A model generated the notes under the pieces. It had not been told where the DNA came from and did no database searches. It saw only the letters and a program-made list of their open reading frames with translations. 59,809 nt of DNA from contig CALFLO010000093.1 of the NCBI GenBank assembly GCA_937880175.1, forward strand, positions 1 to 59,809. Direction: 5' to 3'. The stretch comes from an uncultured Gluconobacter sp. GTDB lineage: Bacteria; Pseudomonadota; Alphaproteobacteria; Acetobacterales; Acetobacteraceae. The translations under genes and the position numbers were made by a program. How positions within the stretch are numbered: the stretch's first letter is position 1; every line of letters begins with the position of its first letter. Of this stretch, positions 44,966 through 53,666 are shown one piece after another.

Positions 44966-45394
44966 TCAGGCGAGTCGGGGTGGCCCCCGGGACGGTGGAA
45001 GCAGACGCCAGACCGCAGGCGGCGCGCGTGGTGCGCCGGGCTGCTGGCGGATCTGACGCCCCAGGGTTTCACGAGTCGGCACGAGCGGCAGGCTGGTGAG
45101 AATAACCGCCAGAAGCTGCAACAGCGGACAGAGCGGGCAGGTGCCGTCATGGGAATGGTGGTGATGATGATGTCCGGCCCCGGCCGTCATTCCGGGCATG
45201 GACGTCGCCATCACCATGGGCGACGGCGCAATGTCGATCCCCGTCAGGCGCTCGATCGTGCCGCGTGGGCTCTCGTCGGGATAGGCGCATCCCTGAAGGA
45301 CCAGCTGTCCCAGAAATCCCAGAAGAACCACGGCGATGACTGCAAAGGCAGACAGACCGGATTGTCGGTTCAAAGAGGAAGAATGGCGGGACAT
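44966..45394 (-). CDS. DUF2946-like His/Met-rich membrane-anchored protein
   Basis: A 142-residue protein with one hydrophobic N-terminal helix (about 14-34). An exported segment follows with several Met residues (M60, M62, M66, M69), six consecutive His (75-80) plus H82, and CPLC (C86, C89). A second hydrophobic stretch comes next and then an Arg/Pro-rich tail. The H/C/M layout fits DUF2946 proteins found beside copper receptors and suggests periplasmic copper binding. It lies 114 bases before the OprC-like gene, same strand. Confidence 0.75.
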   Translation of the reverse strand: MSRHSSSLNRQSGLSAFAVIAVVLLGFLGQLVLQGCAYPDESPRGTIERLTGIDIAPSPMVMATSMPGMTAGAGHHHHHHSHDGTCPLCPLLQLLAVILTSLPLVPTRETLGRQIRQQPGAPRAPPAVWRLLPPSRGPPRLA

Positions 45395-45497
45395 GACGCC
45401 CGCATCTGGCGCGCGGTCCGCGGGCCGGTCAAGGGAGCAGAATACGGCCCATCCCTATATTTTTGTCAGTTTCCAGCCGATTACGGGTCGCCTGAGA

Positions 45498-46388
45498 TCA
45501 GTGCAGGGGTTTTTGACGCCCTGTCAGGACATTCCCGGCCGAAGCGGCTGCAATACACAGCACGCCCATCCAGCGCATGACCGAGAGCGCCTCATGCAGG
45601 AAAATGAAACCTGAAAGCGCACCCAGCATTGGCTCCATGCTCAGCAGGATTCCCAGATCGCGCGGGCTCAGGCTCCGCATCGCCATCATATCCAGAATAT
45701 ACGGCACGGCCGAGGACAGAACCGCGACGCTCAGCGCCGCCCCGCCCTGCCAGGGATGGGTCAGCACCGCCGGGATCGTCGGGATCAGGCAGGGCAGCAG
45801 CAGGATGGCCGCCGTGCTCATGCCCAGAGTGGTCGCGACAGGGGCGGGAAACATCTTGCCCATTCGCGTGCCGGTCAGGATGTAGACCACCCAGCCGCAT
45901 CCGCTCAGAAGGGCTGCCGCCACACCAAACAGGTTGAGCGACGAGAAACCCGCCGTCGCGCCCTCTGGCCGCAGCAGCAGAAACAGTCCCGCCACGACAA
46001 GCCCGGCCCAGCACAGGTCCAGCCATCGGCGGGACCCGACCAGCGCCAGCGTCAGCGGACCTGTGAATTCAAGCGCCACCACGACGCCCAGCGGCAGCCG
46101 GACCAGCGCCACATAGAAGCAGAAATTCATCACTGCGACGGCAGCGCCATAAGGCAGCAACAGCTTCAGCCGTTCGACCGTCAGCGTGCCCCGCGTCGGC
46201 CGCCAGATGGACAGCAGGATCACGGCCGCCAGACACACGCGCAGCCCGACCATGCCGGTCGGGCCGAATAGCGGAAACAGCCCCTTTGCCAGCGTTGCGC
46301 CGATCTGAAAGGAGGAAATTCCCCCGATCAGGCATCCGATGGCCTTGAGCTGGCTGTGAGACTCCGTGGAACTGGATGGTGGTGACAC
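45498..46388 (-). CDS. rhtA: RhtA-like EamA-family exporter
   Basis: A 296-residue inner-membrane protein with about ten hydrophobic helices in two EamA repeats. RhtA of E. coli, almost the same length, exports threonine and homoserine. Typical segments are FGPTGMVGLRVCLAA, VALEFTGPLTLALVGSRR and LSSAVPYILDMMAMRSLSPRDLGILLSMEP. GTG 46388 lies 2 bases after the parE stop, so the two are co-translated. The substrate is inferred from family. Confidence 0.85.
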   Translation of the reverse strand: MSPPSSSTESHSQLKAIGCLIGGISSFQIGATLAKGLFPLFGPTGMVGLRVCLAAVILLSIWRPTRGTLTVERLKLLLPYGAAVAVMNFCFYVALVRLPLGVVVALEFTGPLTLALVGSRRWLDLCWAGLVVAGLFLLLRPEGATAGFSSLNLFGVAAALLSGCGWVVYILTGTRMGKMFPAPVATTLGMSTAAILLLPCLIPTIPAVLTHPWQGGAALSVAVLSSAVPYILDMMAMRSLSPRDLGILLSMEPMLGALSGFIFLHEALSVMRWMGVLCIAAASAGNVLTGRQKPLH

Positions 46389-46390
46389 GC

Positions 46391-48406
46391 TCAGACGTCG
46401 AGCTCGTCAACAGATCGGGCATGTTCCTGAATGAAGCGGAAACGCAGTTCCGGCTTGCGCCCCATGAGGCTTTCCACCCGCTCGCTGGTCGCCAGACGGT
46501 CCTCGGCCGGGGTGATGACCCGCAGCAGCGTGCGCCTGGCCGGATCCATGGTCGTTTCCTTGAGATCCTTCACCGGCATCTCACCCAGGCCCTTGAACCG
46601 GGAGACCTCGACCTTCGCATTGGCCTTGAAATCGGTCTTGATCCGCCGCAGCCGGTCCTGATCGTTCATCGCATAGACCGTCTTGGGTCCATGCGTGATG
46701 CGATAGAGCGGGGGCTGCGCCAGATGCAGATGTCCCTGACGGATCAGTTCCGGCATTTCGCGATAGAAGAACGTCATCAGGAGCGAGGCGATATGCGCAC
46801 CGTCCACATCGGCATCCGTCATGATGATGACGCGCCCGTAGCGCAGGCGGCTGATATCGAAGGACGCCCCGATGCCACAGCCCAGAGCTTCCGTCAGATC
46901 CCGCAGCTCCTGATTGGCCCGCAGCTTGTCGGTCGTGGCGGACGCCACGTTGAGGATTTTTCCACGCAGCGGCAGCACGGCCTGCGTTTCGCGGTCACGG
47001 GCCTGACGCGCCGAACCACCGGCCGATTCGCCCTCCACGAGGAACAGCTCCGTATCCGCTGCGTTTTCGCGCGTGCAGTCCGTCAGCTTGCCCGGCAGAC
47101 GCAGTTTGCGCGTGGCGCTTTTGCGGGCCGTGTCCTTGACTTCACGCCGTCGCAGACGCTCTTCCGCCCGCTCCACCATGAAGGCCAGCAGACTGTCCGC
47201 CTGCTGTGGATTGCCGCCCAGCCAGTGATCCACACGGTCCCGCAGCGCACCTTCGACCAGCCGCGACGCTTCCTGCGAGGTCAGCTTGTCCTTGGTCTGA
47301 CCCTGGAACTGCGGATCGCGGACGAAGACCGAAAGCTTGGCCGCCACGGACCCCAGAACGTCCTCGGCGGAGATCGCTGCCGCCCGCTTGACCTTGCGCT
47401 GATCGCCCCAGGCCCGCAGCCCCTTGACCAGAGCCGAGCGGAAGCCGGCCTCATGCGTGCCGCCCTGAGGCGTGGGAATCGTGTTGCAAAACGAAGAGAG
47501 CGACGCCGTGCCGCTCTCAAGGAACGCGACCGCCCATTCCACGCGACCGCCCGTGCGACCATCCGCCGCAACCGGCAATTCCACATCCCCCGCCCAGAGC
47601 GGGGTCAGCAGATCCGGATTAGGCCCGAGCTCTGCCGAAAGCGCGTCTTCCAGACCATTGGGGAACTGGATGGTGGCCTCGACCGGCGTCTCATCCCCGG
47701 CCTTGATCAGGGACGGCTCGCATTTCCACTGGATCGTCACCCCCCGGAACAGTGCCGCCTTGGAGCAGCACATCCGGTAGAGCCGGGCGGGGGAGAAATG
47801 ATGATTGCCGAAGATTTCCGGGTCGGGCGTAAAGCGCACCGTCGTACCACGACGGTTGGGCGCGTTGCCAACTTCCGCCAGCGGTGCCAGCGAGACACCG
47901 CGCACGAAGTCCTGCCGGTACAGCGTCCGGTCCCGTGCGACTTCGACTTCCAGCTTCTCGGACAGCGCATTGACGACCGAACTGCCGACGCCATGCAGGC
48001 CGCCAGAGGTGTCATAGGCCTTGCCGGAGAACTTTCCGCCCGCATGAAGCGTGGTGAAAATCACTTCAAGGGCGGATTTCTCGGGGAATTTTGGATGGGG
48101 ATCGGTCGGGATGCCACGGCCGTTGTCGCGCACCATGAGCGTGCGCGGGCCTTCCAGCCGGACGTCGATGGTGGTGGCATGGCCCGCCACCGCCTCATCC
48201 ATCGCGTTATCGAGGATCTCGGAGGCCAGATGATGATACGCGGTATCATCCGTGCCGCCAATATACATGCCCGGACGGCGCCGGACGGGCTCAAGCCCCT
48301 CCAGCACCTCGATGTCGTGGGCGCCATATTCCGTGTCGACCGGGCCCTTGCGGGAGCCACCGGCCTTGGGTTTGCCTGTCTTGCCTGACTCGAACAGATC
48401 ACTCAT
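46391..48406 (-). CDS. parE: DNA topoisomerase IV subunit B
   Basis: A 671-residue GHKL ATPase subunit of topoisomerase IV, which decatenates chromosomes. Motifs in order are EILDNAMDEAVAGH, DNGRGIP, GKFSGKAYDTSGGLHGVGSS, and the TOPRIM sequence EGESAGGSARQARDRETQAV with DADVDGAHI. GKFSGKAYDTSGG favours ParE over GyrB. parC is not in the window. rhtA is coupled downstream. Confidence 0.95.
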   Translation of the reverse strand: MSDLFESGKTGKPKAGGSRKGPVDTEYGAHDIEVLEGLEPVRRRPGMYIGGTDDTAYHHLASEILDNAMDEAVAGHATTIDVRLEGPRTLMVRDNGRGIPTDPHPKFPEKSALEVIFTTLHAGGKFSGKAYDTSGGLHGVGSSVVNALSEKLEVEVARDRTLYRQDFVRGVSLAPLAEVGNAPNRRGTTVRFTPDPEIFGNHHFSPARLYRMCCSKAALFRGVTIQWKCEPSLIKAGDETPVEATIQFPNGLEDALSAELGPNPDLLTPLWAGDVELPVAADGRTGGRVEWAVAFLESGTASLSSFCNTIPTPQGGTHEAGFRSALVKGLRAWGDQRKVKRAAAISAEDVLGSVAAKLSVFVRDPQFQGQTKDKLTSQEASRLVEGALRDRVDHWLGGNPQQADSLLAFMVERAEERLRRREVKDTARKSATRKLRLPGKLTDCTRENAADTELFLVEGESAGGSARQARDRETQAVLPLRGKILNVASATTDKLRANQELRDLTEALGCGIGASFDISRLRYGRVIIMTDADVDGAHIASLLMTFFYREMPELIRQGHLHLAQPPLYRITHGPKTVYAMNDQDRLRRIKTDFKANAKVEVSRFKGLGEMPVKDLKETTMDPARRTLLRVITPAEDRLATSERVESLMGRKPELRFRFIQEHARSVDELDV

Positions 48407-48486
48407 GTCTGCGTTGTCGCCGCCCCTTCACGGAACGTCAAGCAAACGCTTCGCGGCAGTACGGCGGACGGGCTCAGAACAGGGTC

Positions 48487-49047
48487 TCAGGCGCGGTTCG
48501 TATGGCGGGTCGTCGCCCGCTTCGTGACGCCTTTGCGGGAATGACGGTCCACGGTGGCCGGGGCTCCGCAGCTCTCATAGGACGCAGGTTGGGCCACGTC
48601 CTTGGCTTCGGCGTAATGCGCGAGATCGGCCGAGCTTTCCAGCGCGTCGATCTCGTCGAACATGGCTTCGCGTTGCTGGCAGAAAACCGTGCCGGACTTC
48701 AGGCCACCCAGCGACTGGATGTCGGCAAGCTGCGTGATGTAGTCATCATGCTCGACCTGCGCACGACGGCCATAGGTCGTGCGGAAATAGCTGTTGAGGC
48801 GCTCGTCGGCGCTCAGCAGTGCGGGGCGGAACTTGCCGACGAAGGCATTGTAACGGTCCTGCGCCTTGCACGACAGCGCCGTCACCATCAGCTCGGACTT
48901 CAGGCCGGCCACGTCGAACGCTTCGTGAGCGGGCGAGTTGCCGCAGTCCGCAGCGCGGGCGGACAGGGGATGCACGGCAGCAAGCGTAGCGCAGGAAAGC
49001 CCGACAGCGAGCAGGCTCTGGAAGGAACGACGGAAGATCGACGGCAT
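48487..49047 (-). CDS. Exported protein of unknown function
   Basis: A 186-residue protein with a signal peptide (1-31, ending LSARA-A), then a helical domain with Cys residues (ADCGNSP, ALSCKAQDR, TVFCQQR, YESCGAP) that may form two disulphides. The C-terminal tail is basic. GGAG lies 7 bases before ATG 49047; a longer frame to 49245 has no signal at its N-terminus. I do not recognise the family; it looks typical of acetic acid bacteria. Confidence 0.75.
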   Translation of the reverse strand: MPSIFRRSFQSLLAVGLSCATLAAVHPLSARAADCGNSPAHEAFDVAGLKSELMVTALSCKAQDRYNAFVGKFRPALLSADERLNSYFRTTYGRRAQVEHDDYITQLADIQSLGGLKSGTVFCQQREAMFDEIDALESSADLAHYAEAKDVAQPASYESCGAPATVDRHSRKGVTKRATTRHTNRA

Positions 49048-49359
49048 TGACAGACTCCACAAGACCGGATCGACCGGCCACAACCACTGGAACAGACTAC
49101 CCGCGGTCGACCCCCCGCGAAAGCTGATTCTGCTTCTGAGGAACGTGCGGCAAGCCCTTAATCCGAAACATGATTTCGTGGCAGAAAATGGGCGCGGACC
49201 CGTCCAGTGCCAATTTATCGTCGCCTGCGCACAAAATACCGTCAAAATGGCCGCAGGGTCTCCATGCAGCCTTTCGCCCCGTGCTGTCCTGTTCTACATG
49301 CGAACGTCTGTCTGCCGTGAAAACGCGGCATGTCCTGTCACGATGCGTTGGAGTTGACC
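49048..49359. other. 312-base divergent intergenic region
   Basis: This spacer separates the exported-protein gene (- strand) from the lipoprotein gene (+ strand) and must hold both promoters. A TTGACG on the - strand (49245-49240) could be a -35, but no good -10 is placed for it. No RNA gene, repeat or extra reading frame with a ribosome-binding site was seen. Confidence 0.5.
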
Positions 49360-49905
49360 GTGCGTCTGCGAGGTTCTGCCATTACCCTGGGTTCGGCATT
49401 TGCCGTGTCCCTGCTTCTCTCCGGCTGTGCTCAACAGCCGATCGTCCAGCGTTCCGTGGCCCCGAATCCCTTCGGCTACCAGCGGACTTCCGCTGTCTGC
49501 CACGTCTCCGCCGTCAAGAAGGCGGCTGACGGTACCATGAGCGTGGACATGACGGTCCGCAGCGATGACGGACTGTGCTCCATCGCCATCCAGAAGCCGA
49601 TGGGCGGCAATTACGCGTCCTTCGGCGTCAATCCGCCCCCGGCACACGGCAAGGCCTTCCTCTACAATTATGATGGCAAGACCTACGTGGACTATACGCC
49701 TGCCACGGCTTACGCCGGAACGGACATGTTCACGGCCGAGCTGATCCCCGGTGGTGGCCAGAAGCGCGAGCATCTGACAATCCGCGCCACGGTGGACGCA
49801 ACGGGCGTTGTGGTCGCTAAACCGCCCGCAGTTGTTGCGCCGACGCCTGCCAAGACGACTGCGAAAAAAGCCGCCGTCCGTCACACGGTGCGCCGCAAGA
49901 AGTAA
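49360..49905 (+). CDS. Lipoprotein with Lys/Ala-rich tail, function unknown
   Basis: This gene encodes 181 residues from GTG 49360, which has GGAG 6 bases upstream and yields a compact lipoprotein signal (SLLLSGCAQQ, Cys at about 24). A beta-rich domain follows (about 45-150) with two Cys (SAVCHVSAV, DGLCSIA) that could pair. The tail is Pro/Ala/Lys-rich and ends in VRRKK. An in-frame ATG at 49330 lacks a ribosome-binding site. A strong terminator follows. No family recognised. Confidence 0.72.
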   Translation: MRLRGSAITLGSAFAVSLLLSGCAQQPIVQRSVAPNPFGYQRTSAVCHVSAVKKAADGTMSVDMTVRSDDGLCSIAIQKPMGGNYASFGVNPPPAHGKAFLYNYDGKTYVDYTPATAYAGTDMFTAELIPGGGQKREHLTIRATVDATGVVVAKPPAVVAPTPAKTTAKKAAVRHTVRRKK

Positions 49906-49930
49906 GTTTTCCATCACGCTGATGGACCTG

Positions 49931-49963
49931 AAAGGGCGGGGAGGTTTCTCTCCGCCCTTTTTT
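49931..49963 (+). terminator. Intrinsic terminator of the + strand lipoprotein gene
   Basis: AAAGGGCGGGGAG (49931-49943) pairs with CTCTCCGCCCTTT (49948-49960): 13 bp with one wobble and a GTTT loop, followed by further T residues. It lies 26 bases after the stop. Confidence 0.92.
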
Positions 49964-49994
49964 GTATCTGACGAACGGCGAGTACGGCAGGCAC

Positions 49995-50030
49995 AAAAAA
50001 AACCGGCGGTCTCGTGAGAAGCCGCCGGTT
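49995..50030 (-). terminator. Intrinsic terminator of the OmpA-family gene
   Basis: On the - strand AACCGGCGG (50030-50022) pairs with CCGCCGGTT (50009-50001), followed by eight T residues. The loop can extend by TCTC/GAGA pairing. It lies 31 bases after the OmpA-family stop and faces the + strand terminator, so convergent transcription is closed off from both sides. Confidence 0.9.
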
Positions 50031-50060
50031 GACCGGGACGCAGAACGTCCTGGGTCGATC

Positions 50061-51209
50061 TTACTTGAAGTCGATTTCCACGCGGCGGTTCTGCGGCTCG
50101 CGGGTATTGGCGGCGGTGACCACCAGCGGGTGGCTCTCGCCAAAGCCCTGCGTCGAGATCAGCCCTGCGGCCACCCCGTCACGCACCAGTTCTTCCTTGA
50201 CCGTGTTCGCGCGACGCTGTGACAGCGCCATGTTGTAGGCCTCGCCCCGACGTCCCGGCTGTGCAGCGGAGGTGTCGGTATAGCCGCTGACCTCGATATG
50301 CGTGACCTGAACGGAGGTGGAGTTGCGCGCTGCGGCCGCCACGACAGCCTTCGCGCGTGTGCTCAGCTCTGCCGAATCCCAGTCGAAGAACACCAGATAG
50401 GTGCGGGTAGGGGCAGGACCCGGGATTGGCATCGGAGCCGAAACCGGCTTCGGCGGCGGGGGAGCTGGATTGAACTCGTAGCGCAGCCCGAGCATCAGCG
50501 AATGGTTGAAATCCGTTCTGGTATCGCGATTGCCGCTGGACGCGCCAAATTCCTTGGTTTTGTCCCAGCCACCATAGATTCCGGTCGCGGAAGCATGGTG
50601 CCCGTTCGGCCCCATCAGCGTGTAGAACCGGTATTCCGCCGTCGCCGACAGACCCACGACCCAGGGAACAGGGAACGACAGGCCAAAAATGCCCTGATAG
50701 GCGAAGTTGCCGCTCGTGCCGCCGACATGCTGGTCAAAGGCACCGTTCGGGGCGTGAACATAGGTGTTCATCGCCTGCCAGCCATAACCGATGCCCGCAC
50801 CAAAATACGGGAAAACCCAGGATTTGCCGATATCCATGTCGAACAGGGCATTGGCCATGACGCCATAGCCCTGCTGGCGGCCGCCCACGGAAGACGGGAA
50901 CGTGCTGGAGCGGAACTGCTGCAGACGGTTGTTACGGTAGTTGCCTTCGACCTCGACGCGGAATCCGTTGCCGAGTCCGTAGCCAAGACTGCCAATGCCG
51001 GTCACGCCAGCCTGATAGTGGTCCCGCCCGCTCGGAAAGACAGGGGACAGACGCGCGGTCTGGTCCTGGTTGAAGCTGGCGCCGCCTTCACCTGCGACAT
51101 ACAGGCCTTTGACCGGCTGCGCGGTTGCGGCCCCCATGACGAGCATCGAAACGCCTGCAGTGAACCCGGCGCGGGTCAGCCAGGTCCTGACAACGGATCG
51201 TTGCGTCAT
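50061..51209 (-). CDS. OmpA-family outer-membrane protein
   Basis: A 382-residue protein with a signal peptide (about 1-31, ending GAATA). An eight-strand beta-barrel follows (about 34-250; GLYVAGEGGASF, YFGAGIGYGWQ, LMLGLRYEF), then a Pro-rich linker and an OmpA/MotB peptidoglycan-binding domain (about 265-382). The binding signature is present (SGYTDTS, ALSQRRANTV, NRRVEI). It anchors the outer membrane to peptidoglycan. GGAGAG lies about 8 bases before ATG 51209. A strong terminator follows. Confidence 0.9.
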   Translation of the reverse strand: MTQRSVVRTWLTRAGFTAGVSMLVMGAATAQPVKGLYVAGEGGASFNQDQTARLSPVFPSGRDHYQAGVTGIGSLGYGLGNGFRVEVEGNYRNNRLQQFRSSTFPSSVGGRQQGYGVMANALFDMDIGKSWVFPYFGAGIGYGWQAMNTYVHAPNGAFDQHVGGTSGNFAYQGIFGLSFPVPWVVGLSATAEYRFYTLMGPNGHHASATGIYGGWDKTKEFGASSGNRDTRTDFNHSLMLGLRYEFNPAPPPPKPVSAPMPIPGPAPTRTYLVFFDWDSAELSTRAKAVVAAAARNSTSVQVTHIEVSGYTDTSAAQPGRRGEAYNMALSQRRANTVKEELVRDGVAAGLISTQGFGESHPLVVTAANTREPQNRRVEIDFK

Positions 51210-51364
51210 GTCATTTCTCTCCAACCAGACAAATCTGCCAACCTTATCTGCGTGTGTTCTTGCCGAAAGCTCGGACGATGGCAACGCATCACACGACACA
51301 ATGCCGCATCATGCGGTTTTCTTTATGGCAGGTTCGCCATGTGCTGTGTCTTCCCTCCCACAGT

Positions 51365-51706
51365 TTACGCCTCCTCGTCCAGATCGAGCCTTCTTGACCC
51401 GAGGGTGCGCTCTATAGGCTGGGACACGTCGCGCATCTCCAGTTCGATGATCCACAGGTCCGGATCATATTTTTTCTGCCGCTCCAGATAGGCGTCAACA
51501 CTCGCCGCATCCGTAGCATCCACCCGGGCCCAGCCGGTTCCGTCCTCTCGCAGCACCCCCGTTCCCCCCGAACGGTCCGCCAGGACGATCAGCACGGCTC
51601 CAGCGTCCTCGTCACCTTTTTTCAGAACCATGGCCGAGGTTCCGTCCGAAGAAATACGGCGCAGGACAGCCCGTACCCAGAGTCCCGTTTTCAATCGTGC
51701 GCCCAT
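51365..51706 (-). CDS. DUF1491-family protein
   Basis: A 113-residue small protein matching the alphaproteobacterial DUF1491 pattern: ARLKTGLWVRAVLRRIS at the start, a VLKKGDEDAGAVLIVL strand pair and DAYLERQKKYDPDLWIIELE near the end. No signal or membrane segment. Function unknown. ATG 51706 is used; earlier in-frame starts would overlap the protease gene. It lies 25 bases after that gene's stop and 155 bases before the OmpA-family gene. Confidence 0.83.
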   Translation of the reverse strand: MGARLKTGLWVRAVLRRISSDGTSAMVLKKGDEDAGAVLIVLADRSGGTGVLREDGTGWARVDATDAASVDAYLERQKKYDPDLWIIELEMRDVSQPIERTLGSRRLDLDEEA

Positions 51707-51731
51707 GACTGTTTCCGTTTGTCCTGCAAGG

Positions 51732-53501
51732 TTAGTGGATGGGCGCGCTGTTCTCGTCAGGAACAGACTCCAGCGCCGCCCTGTAGGCGGCAGGAGAGGA
51801 CAGCAGCACCCTGGCAGCGTCCATGTCGGCATCCGAGCCGATGGCAGCCGGGCAATGTTTCCGGATATCGAGGATTTTCGGCACCGGAACCGGGTAGCGG
51901 GCCGCGCGTGCCAGCTGCACGGCCTCGCTTTGCAGGGTAGTCCCCTGCTTCAGGGCGGAGAGCTGAGCCTGAAGGGACTTCGCGCCAAGCGACGTGCAGA
52001 CCTGCGGCATGACGCCCAAGCCCTGAATCGGCCAGCCCAGAGGGGCCTGATTGCGACTCCATGTCACGAACAGCTCTCCCCCGTTCGGCATCTGCCCGAT
52101 CACCTGCACGAGTCCCTTGCCCAGAGTCTCGCTCCCGATCACGACAGCACGGCGGTGATCGGCAAGGGCGGAGGCCAGGATCTCAGCCGCGCTGGCTGTC
52201 CGTCCGTCCACGAGAATCACCACAGGCGTGCCATTGGTCATGTCGCCACCCTGAACGGCCCAGATGTGGTTGGCCAGAGGGTTCCGCCCATGGGTTGTCA
52301 CGGCCACGCCATGGTCCAGCAGCAGGGCCGCCGTGGTGACGGCCTGCTGAAGGACGCCGCCGCGATCACCGCGCAGATCAAGGATGATGCCCGCTGCCCT
52401 GCTTTTGCTTACAGGAGGCGAAGGTGCATCCGGCGTCGGCTCATCCACGACCTGATCGATATACTGGCTGATTTCTTCCGCCGTCTGGGTCGAAAAGGAT
52501 GTGACGCGCAGAACGGTGAAAGGGCCGTCCGTCGAGGCGAACACGGTTTCAGGCGGAACCTGCGTTCGCTCCAGCCTCAGCGTCGTCGTCCGGTGGCCCT
52601 TGGCTGCAATCCCCAGTGTGACGGAGGTGTGCTCGTCACCTTCCAGCCAGGACTGCACCGTAGCGGCATCCTGACCATGCGTCGTCCGCCCGTTGACGGA
52701 GACCAGACGCTCTCCCGTATCCACCCCGGCTTCCCAGGCGGGACCGTTGGCGTTGACGGCCGTAATCACGATCATACGCCCACTTTGTCCCAGACTCAGT
52801 CCCACCGTACCCGTATTGCCGGTGCGCCGTGTGCGGTCCGACGTGGCGGGAGAAGGGCCGAGATACCGGGAATAAGGATCGAGATGATTGAAAAGCTCGT
52901 CGAAAAATCCTTGCAGAAGCGCGTCCGAGCCGGCGTCCCGCAGCGTGGCGGAGTGCTGCCAGGCTGCCTGCATGGCAGCCGTGACCAGATCCGCCCAGGC
53001 GCCGTTGCTGTCCGAAGCTGGCATGACCCGGCTGAACACCACTGTCTGTCCCTGAAGGACGGTCAGGAGTGCCGGAGCCTGCGGGGAGGCGTCTGAGGCT
53101 GTCTTTTCCGCCGCCATGGCTGCTCCGGAGGCAGGGGCAGGTGCTGCGGAAACTTCAGGCCGGCTTTCGGTGACGGAAAGGGTTGGATCGATCGCTGTCA
53201 GCCCGTCCAGCCCCCACAGACAGAAATCCCGTGCCGAATGCGCCTCCAGCGTGCGGGGCTCCAGAAAGCCCAGAGCCGCGACCAGAACCTCGCGCGTAAC
53301 GGAGACGGAAAATGTCGGCTGGGCTGCGGGTGCTGCAGCAGGGGCGGCCTGCGGTATGGCCTGTCCTGAAGCTGCGTCTGTATTGGGGGTTGTCTGCGCC
53401 TTTGCGGCTCCTGTCGGGGCGATCAGGATGACCATGCAGAACGCCAGACAGAGGGCCGGGCGACATGCCGCTTCGCGGCTGCGCGGCATGAAACGGGTCA
53501 T
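51732..53501 (-). CDS. S41 C-terminal processing protease with PDZ domain
   Basis: A 589-residue periplasmic protease. A signal peptide (ending GAAKA) precedes an Ala/Pro-rich region, then a long N-terminal domain, a PDZ domain (about 225-310, GTVGLSLGQSGRMIVITAV) and the S41 catalytic core. The Ser-Lys dyad is S437 (DGRTASAAEI) and K462 (GSETLGKGLV). Such Ctp enzymes trim or degrade exported proteins from the C-terminus. ATG 53501 or 53489 could start it; neither has a clear ribosome-binding site. Confidence 0.88.
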   Translation of the reverse strand: MTRFMPRSREAACRPALCLAFCMVILIAPTGAAKAQTTPNTDAASGQAIPQAAPAAAPAAQPTFSVSVTREVLVAALGFLEPRTLEAHSARDFCLWGLDGLTAIDPTLSVTESRPEVSAAPAPASGAAMAAEKTASDASPQAPALLTVLQGQTVVFSRVMPASDSNGAWADLVTAAMQAAWQHSATLRDAGSDALLQGFFDELFNHLDPYSRYLGPSPATSDRTRRTGNTGTVGLSLGQSGRMIVITAVNANGPAWEAGVDTGERLVSVNGRTTHGQDAATVQSWLEGDEHTSVTLGIAAKGHRTTTLRLERTQVPPETVFASTDGPFTVLRVTSFSTQTAEEISQYIDQVVDEPTPDAPSPPVSKSRAAGIILDLRGDRGGVLQQAVTTAALLLDHGVAVTTHGRNPLANHIWAVQGGDMTNGTPVVILVDGRTASAAEILASALADHRRAVVIGSETLGKGLVQVIGQMPNGGELFVTWSRNQAPLGWPIQGLGVMPQVCTSLGAKSLQAQLSALKQGTTLQSEAVQLARAARYPVPVPKILDIRKHCPAAIGSDADMDAARVLLSSPAAYRAALESVPDENSAPIH

Positions 53502-53622
53502 AGGGCGGACGGCATGACGCAAGACGGGGTCCTTGGAGACGGGACGGCAAAAGAAGGCTGCTCCCGTAACGCGACCACGCCACAAACTTCAGCCACGGTA
53601 AAGACTTGCCAGATCGAATGTG

Positions 53623-53657
53623 GGGTCGGGAGTGCCGTCAGGCAACACTGCCGACCC
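53623..53657. other. Hairpin between topA and the S41 protease gene
   Basis: GGGTCGG (53623-53629) pairs with CCGACCC (53651-53657), with inner AGTG/CACT and CC/GG pairing. It lies 9 bases after the topA stop on the - strand. No T-run follows, so termination would be partial; readthrough into the protease gene is possible. Confidence 0.6.
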
Positions 53658-53666
53658 GATCTGTTT

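Noticed and set aside
45395..45497. Possible copper-sensor (CueR/CsoR) operator before the DUF2946-like gene
   Set aside because: I looked for a dyad of the CueR type and saw none; only a weak TTGACC on the - strand.
46376..48388. Open frame of 670 codons on the + strand
   Set aside because: It is antisense to parE, whose motifs are complete; the + frame product is Arg/His/Gln-rich with no domain and reflects GC-rich codon bias.
51315..51330. Small palindrome CCGCATCATGCGG followed by TTTTCTTT
   Set aside because: Stem is only about 5 bp with a 3-base loop and no + strand gene ends there; too weak to call a terminator.
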